Shown: positions 60,689-64,000 of the stretch, in pieces
Numbering within the stretch: the first letter of the stretch is position 1
Layout of the letters: each line of letters opens with the position of its first letter
Source: Hyphomicrobiales bacterium
GTDB lineage: Bacteria > Pseudomonadota > Alphaproteobacteria > Rhizobiales > Rhizobiaceae
Length of the DNA stretch: 64,000 nucleotides
Direction of reading: 5' to 3'
Assembly: GCA_900471925.1 (NCBI GenBank)
Contig: UCGV01000001.1
Location: forward strand, 124,001 to 188,000
Made by a program: the position numbers and the translations under genes
The notes under the pieces: model-generated
Seen by the model: only the letters and a program-made list of their open reading frames with translations
Databases searched by the model: none
Told to the model about the DNA's origin: nothing

Positions 60689-61507
60689 ATGTCTTCTCTT
60701 CCCGTCGTCGGCGCAGCCATGACGATCGACGAACTCGAAAACCATCGCGACTGGCTCTTCGAAAAGTCCCGCGACCTCGAGCTGCAGAGCTTCGTCAACG
60801 CCGAGGTGCTGAACGGCGACTGGACGCCGCGCGCCGACCACGTCAAGAAGCTGCTCGACGGCTACAAGGGTCGCGTCGGCATCCACGGTCCGTTCTGGGG
60901 TTTCATCATCTCGTCGCAGGATCCGGATATCCGTGCCGTGGTCTCCCGCCGCATGCTGCAGGGCCTCGATGTCTGCGCTGCCATCGGCGGCACGCACATG
61001 GTCATCCACAGCCCCTACACGAGCTGGAGCTACAACAACCTCGACAACAATCCCGGCGAACGCGAAAAGATCACCGACTATTGCCATCAGACGATGCGCG
61101 AAGCGGTGAAGCGCGCCGAGGAAATCGGCTGCACCCTCGTCATCGAAAATATCGAAGACAAGGACCCGCATATTCGCGTGGCGCTTGCCGAAAGCTTCAA
61201 TTCGCCGGCCGTTGCCGTTTCCATCGATACCGGCCATGCGCATTATGCGCACGGTTATACCGGTGCTCCGCCGGTCGACTATTACGTCCATGCCGCCGGC
61301 AACCGCCTCGGCCATATCCACCTGCAGGACGCCGATGGTTATGCCGACCGTCACTGGGCGCTCGGCGAGGGCACCGTCAACTGGCGTGCGGTTTTCGCAG
61401 CCCTTGCCAAGGTCGAAAGCAATCCCCGCCTGATCATCGAGATCAAGGACAAGTCGAAGATCATCGCTTCGGCCGAATATCTCGCCTCGCTCGGCCTCGC
61501 CCAATAA
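60689..61507 (+). CDS. Sugar phosphate isomerase/epimerase (xylose isomerase-like TIM barrel)
   Basis: 272 residues from the ATG at 60689; the frame extends upstream but MSSLPVVGAAM fits. The AP endonuclease 2/xylose isomerase-like fold is visible from IHGPFWG, THMVIHSPY, VIENIED (metal Glu), SIDTGHAHYAHGY (His), GHIHLQDADG and LIIEIKD (Glu). A metal-dependent isomerase or epimerase on an unknown sugar. A strong terminator follows. The divergent cupin could be its functional partner. Confidence 0.88.
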   Translation: MSSLPVVGAAMTIDELENHRDWLFEKSRDLELQSFVNAEVLNGDWTPRADHVKKLLDGYKGRVGIHGPFWGFIISSQDPDIRAVVSRRMLQGLDVCAAIGGTHMVIHSPYTSWSYNNLDNNPGEREKITDYCHQTMREAVKRAEEIGCTLVIENIEDKDPHIRVALAESFNSPAVAVSIDTGHAHYAHGYTGAPPVDYYVHAAGNRLGHIHLQDADGYADRHWALGEGTVNWRAVFAALAKVESNPRLIIEIKDKSKIIASAEYLASLGLAQ

Positions 61508-61529
61508 TCAGGCACGGCAATTGCAATTG

Positions 61530-61560
61530 GCGGCGGGACAATGGTCCCGCCGCTTCCTTT
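61530..61560 (+). terminator. Terminator after the isomerase gene
   Basis: GCGGCGGGAC (61530-61539), loop AATG, GTCCCGCCGC (61544-61553), then TTCCTTT. 10-bp perfect stem, 22 bp past the stop. Also faces the convergent tetA. Confidence 0.85.
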
Positions 61561-61561
61561 G

Positions 61562-62740
61562 TCAGACTGTTGCGTTCTTTGGCCGGCGCGTGAAGGCGAC
61601 AGGCAGGCAAAGCACGTAGAAACCTGCGCCCAGCACCCAGACAAGCCCCGGAAAGACATCGCGCGAGGCGAAATAGACGGTGCTGATCGCCAACGGCCCG
61701 ATGATCGAGGCAAGGCTCGTCATACTCGCAAGCAGTCCCTGCGCACGTCCCTGATGATCGCTATCGACTCGCGCCGTTACCAGTGACTGCAGGGCCGGCG
61801 CCCCGATGCCGCCGAGGCAGAAGAGCGGCATCAGCAGGAACGCCATCCAGCCCTCAGTGAGAAGCGCGATGATGATATAGGCCGCGCTGTCGGCGATGAT
61901 GCCGATCAACAGCGCCCGATGCTCTCCCCATCTCTCGCTGATCGGCCCAGCAATGAAGGCCTGCACGACGGCATGGAAGAAACCGAAGGCGGCAAGCGAA
62001 ATGCCGACCATCATCGGCGACCAGAAAAACTTGTCCTGACCGTAGAGAACCCAGACAGTGCCGCCGACTTCGCCGACAAGCGCCAGAATGAAATAGGCGC
62101 CGGCAAGCGGCGGCAGCACCCTGTAGCTCATAAGCCAGCCGAAATGCGCAAGAGGCGAAAACTCCTGCTTTTCAGCCTCAGCACCGGTCTTGCGCGTCTC
62201 CGGCAAGAGAACCAGCGCCATCAGCAGATTGGCGGCGTTCAACACTGCAGCGACCATGAAGGGCAGGCGCACCGAAAACTCGCCGAGCACGCCGCCGATC
62301 GCCGGGCCTGCAATGAAGCCGATGCCAAAGCAGGCGCTGAGCTGACCGAAGCGGCGCGTGCGCTCGCTATCCTCGGCAATGTCGGTCACGCAGGCGGCAG
62401 CGACGGCATTGCTGGCGCCGGTGATGCCGGCGATCGCCCGGCCGATGAAGAGCAGCCACAGCGACGGCGCAAAAGCCATGAACACATAATCGACAGCAGC
62501 ACCGCCGAGCGACAGCATCAGCACCGGCTTGCGGCCGAACCGGTCCGACAGCGAGCCGAGCACCGGCGAAAAGATGAACTGCATCAGCGCATAGAGCGCC
62601 AGAAAGGCGCCGAACCGCCAGCCGAGATCATCGGTATGGCCGACATCCTGCAGCAGCCGTGGGAATATCGGCAGAGTCAGCCCGATGCCGGCGGCATCGA
62701 GGATCACGGTTGCATAAACGACGATGAGTGCTTTTTTCAT
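61562..62740 (-). CDS. tetA: Tetracycline/proton antiporter, TetA(30)-like
   Basis: 392 residues with 12 transmembrane helices. It follows class A/C TetA closely: VILDAAGIGLTLPIFPRLL, ALYALMQFIFSPVLG, SDRFGRKPVL (motif A), GRAIAGITGASNAVAAACVTDI (motif C). It is close to TetA(30) of Agrobacterium tumefaciens, a chromosomal determinant. It exports tetracycline-metal complexes across the inner membrane in exchange for a proton. It is divergent from tetR with two tet-operator-like palindromes in the 77-bp gap. Confidence 0.9.
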   Translation of the reverse strand: MKKALIVVYATVILDAAGIGLTLPIFPRLLQDVGHTDDLGWRFGAFLALYALMQFIFSPVLGSLSDRFGRKPVLMLSLGGAAVDYVFMAFAPSLWLLFIGRAIAGITGASNAVAAACVTDIAEDSERTRRFGQLSACFGIGFIAGPAIGGVLGEFSVRLPFMVAAVLNAANLLMALVLLPETRKTGAEAEKQEFSPLAHFGWLMSYRVLPPLAGAYFILALVGEVGGTVWVLYGQDKFFWSPMMVGISLAAFGFFHAVVQAFIAGPISERWGEHRALLIGIIADSAAYIIIALLTEGWMAFLLMPLFCLGGIGAPALQSLVTARVDSDHQGRAQGLLASMTSLASIIGPLAISTVYFASRDVFPGLVWVLGAGFYVLCLPVAFTRRPKNATV

Positions 62741-62756
62741 GGGATCATCTGAAAAT

Positions 62757-62769
62757 TTATCACTGATAA
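62757..62769. promoter_or_regulatory. tetO-like operator 1
   Basis: TTATCACTGATAA: perfect palindrome around a central C, 16 bp upstream of the tetA start. Same core (TATC-N-CTGATA type) as known tet operators CTATCATTGATAG. Confidence 0.85.
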
Positions 62770-62774
62770 GTTCC

Positions 62775-62787
62775 TTATCGCTGATAA
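62775..62787. promoter_or_regulatory. tetO-like operator 2
   Basis: TTATCGCTGATAA, centre to centre 18 bp from operator 1 and 30 bp upstream of the tetR ATG at 62818. Two operators between tetA and tetR is the standard arrangement for Tet regulation. Confidence 0.85.
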
Positions 62788-62817
62788 ATTAAAATGGCAA
62801 CAGGGAATGGAGCCAGC

Positions 62818-63429
62818 ATGAAGGTGGACCGGGCGCAGATCGTCGACGAGGCGCTGAAGCTTTTGAACGAGGTGGGCATCGATGCGCTCTCCACGCGCAT
62901 GCTTGCCGAGCGGCTGAATGTGCGCCAGCCAGCGCTCTACTGGCATTTCAGGAGCAAGCGGGCCTTGGTGGAAGCCATGGCTGAGGAGATCATGGCCCGC
63001 GGCCACACGCACAAATGGCCGATCTCCGCCGAAGGCTGGCGGGACTTCATGCTCGAAAACGCCCGCAATTTCCGCCGCACGCTCCTGAGCTATCGCGACG
63101 GCGGCCGCGTTCATGCCGGTACGGAGGCCAATCCGCAGGATCTCGCCACTGTCGAAGCCCATATTGCTGTCCTTGTCGAAGCAGGCATGGAGGCAGAATT
63201 CGCCATGGAACTGCTGGTCGCCATCGACCGCTATACCGTCGGCTGCGTTATCGAGGAGCAGGCCGAACCGCCGCCGGAGCAGGAAAAACTGGATGCCGCT
63301 GCCGCCGATTTCCCGTTGGTGCTAAGGGCAATCACCCATTACCGCAGCCACGGGCACGAAGCCTTCTTTGAAGCCGGGCTGCAGATGATGGTCGATGGCG
63401 CTGCGTTGCGGCTGGCCCGTCGCGCGTAA
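62818..63429 (+). CDS. tetR: Tetracycline repressor family protein TetR
   Basis: 203 residues from the ATG at 62818 (GGAG upstream); an ATG at 62794 precedes it in frame. HTH in LSTRMLAERLNVRQPALYWHFRSKRALVEAMAEEIM (about 21-55), very close to class TetR(B/D) recognition helices, and the C-terminal TetR_C-like domain. Diverges from tetA with two tetO-like sites between. It represses tetA and itself until tetracycline binds. Confidence 0.92.
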   Translation: MKVDRAQIVDEALKLLNEVGIDALSTRMLAERLNVRQPALYWHFRSKRALVEAMAEEIMARGHTHKWPISAEGWRDFMLENARNFRRTLLSYRDGGRVHAGTEANPQDLATVEAHIAVLVEAGMEAEFAMELLVAIDRYTVGCVIEEQAEPPPEQEKLDAAAADFPLVLRAITHYRSHGHEAFFEAGLQMMVDGAALRLARRA

Positions 63430-63432
63430 ACG

Positions 63433-64000
63433 TCAGTCTCGCATCGCCCAGCGGATGCCTGCGGCGACCGAGAGCCCCAGGAGCGGCCATATCGCCCAGA
63501 ATGTCCCGTGCCATGATAATATGTTGATGGCGACCAAGCCGGCACCGACGACAGCAAGGGCTGCGATGCGCTGGTCGAACTGGTCCTGCATGCGCGCCCA
63601 AATCATGGCCGACACGAAGCCGATGACGAGCAGCGGCCATGCGGCCCAGAATTCTCCCTCCCAGGTAGCGAGATTGATGATGATAAACATGGCGCCGATG
63701 ACGGCCAGCGTGCCGCCGATCTTGCGCAGGCGGCCACGCGGCGGTGCCGGTCTTGCCGTCATCGTCTCGATGGGTCGCTCGGCGGCGGTCGGCTTCTGCG
63801 GCTCTATGCTGACATCGCCGATGCGTATGGCATAACTCGGCACTGCGTCGGCAACGTTCTTCATGTCCAATGCCCCCAGAAAGTCGAAACCGACAGCGAC
63901 CTTGTTGCGCACCTGGTCGTAGACCGTATTCGAGATCACGATCCCTCCGGCCGGTGCGGATGCCTGCAGGCGGGCGGCGATATTGACGCCGTCGCCGTAG
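63433..64000 (-). CDS. Class III adenylate/guanylate cyclase, C-terminal part (truncated)
   Basis: The frame is open to the right edge; the first visible residues YGDGVNIAARLQASAPAGG are the conserved end of the class III nucleotide cyclase catalytic domain. The remaining 170 residues follow: a loop, then two related hydrophobic segments, each with an N-x2-x-x-W-x-G-x-FWAxWPLL-like pattern (IIINLATWEGEFWAAWPLLVIG and VAINILSWHGTFWAIWPLLGLS). The order is unusual, since the membrane part follows the catalytic domain. The N-terminal sensor lies outside. Confidence 0.88.
   Translation of the reverse strand, partial: YGDGVNIAARLQASAPAGGIVISNTVYDQVRNKVAVGFDFLGALDMKNVADAVPSYAIRIGDVSIEPQKPTAAERPIETMTARPAPPRGRLRKIGGTLAVIGAMFIIINLATWEGEFWAAWPLLVIGFVSAMIWARMQDQFDQRIAALAVVGAGLVAINILSWHGTFWAIWPLLGLSVAAGIRWAMRD

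Overview
The window reads as a chromosomal stretch of a fast-growing alphaproteobacterium of the Rhizobiaceae (Rhizobium/Agrobacterium type). The grounds are a GC-rich coding style, a betI-betB-betA choline operon, a class 3 (Rhizobium etli-type) asparaginase, a TetA(30)-like tetA/tetR pair like that described in Agrobacterium tumefaciens, OhrR/Ohr, and small palindromic intergenic repeats. I see no rRNA, tRNA, insertion sequence, prophage, CRISPR array or replication origin. The genes are short operons of housekeeping, transport, regulation and stress functions, and many convergent neighbours abut or overlap by a few bases.

Layout. 1-2.8 kb: truncated Rrf2 regulator, ClC antiporter, DUF6152/DUF6644 pair. 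2.8-6.7 kb: glycine betaine synthesis from choline (betIBA) with a BetI-type operator. 6.7-9.7 kb: HdeD-like membrane protein, orphan ParD-type antitoxin, EAL-CBS-GGDEF protein. 9.8-14.1 kb: quinone oxidoreductase, two MFS transporters and a cysteine-rich HTH regulator with three copies of an operator half-site. 14.3-20.4 kb: asparaginase, DeoR regulator, two GSTs, small proteins, LysR regulator. 20.5-25.4 kb: Tat-exported beta-helix protein, PAS-GAF-GGDEF-EAL protein, GDPD-type phosphodiesterase. 25.5-29.5 kb: DLH-like hydrolase, DUF922 protease-like protein, and an exonuclease/ATP-dependent ligase pair. 29.6-34.6 kb: hydrolase, two tandem L,D-transpeptidase lipoproteins, an 80-bp structured tandem repeat, and a chemoreceptor. 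34.9-38.5 kb: LysR/MFS pair and OhrR/Ohr. 38.6-44.3 kb: di-haem peroxidase, AcpA-type phosphoesterase, MarR-DUF899-DUF1579-VOC group. 44.4-51.5 kb: ABC-F ATPase, GNAT, YdjM-like protein, DHA2 exporter, PhnA-like protein, HerA-like ATPase, DUF2267-like protein. 51.6-57.8 kb: RpiR regulator, FecA-like receptor, zwf, LysE exporter. 57.8-64 kb: unknown protein, tam, cupin, sugar isomerase, tetA/tetR with two tetO-like operators, and the C-terminal end of a class III nucleotide cyclase.

Common themes are osmoprotection (bet), organic peroxide and electrophile defence (ohr, GSTs, DUF899/VOC), efflux (several MFS genes with divergent regulators), envelope remodelling (L,D-transpeptidases) and cyclic nucleotide signalling. 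The best unexplained signals are non-coding: a tandem 80-bp repeat whose first hairpin shows three compensatory base-pair swaps, a dispersed 42-nt palindromic repeat that also keeps its pairing, and several unassigned operator-like palindromes. I found no clearly novel multi-gene system.
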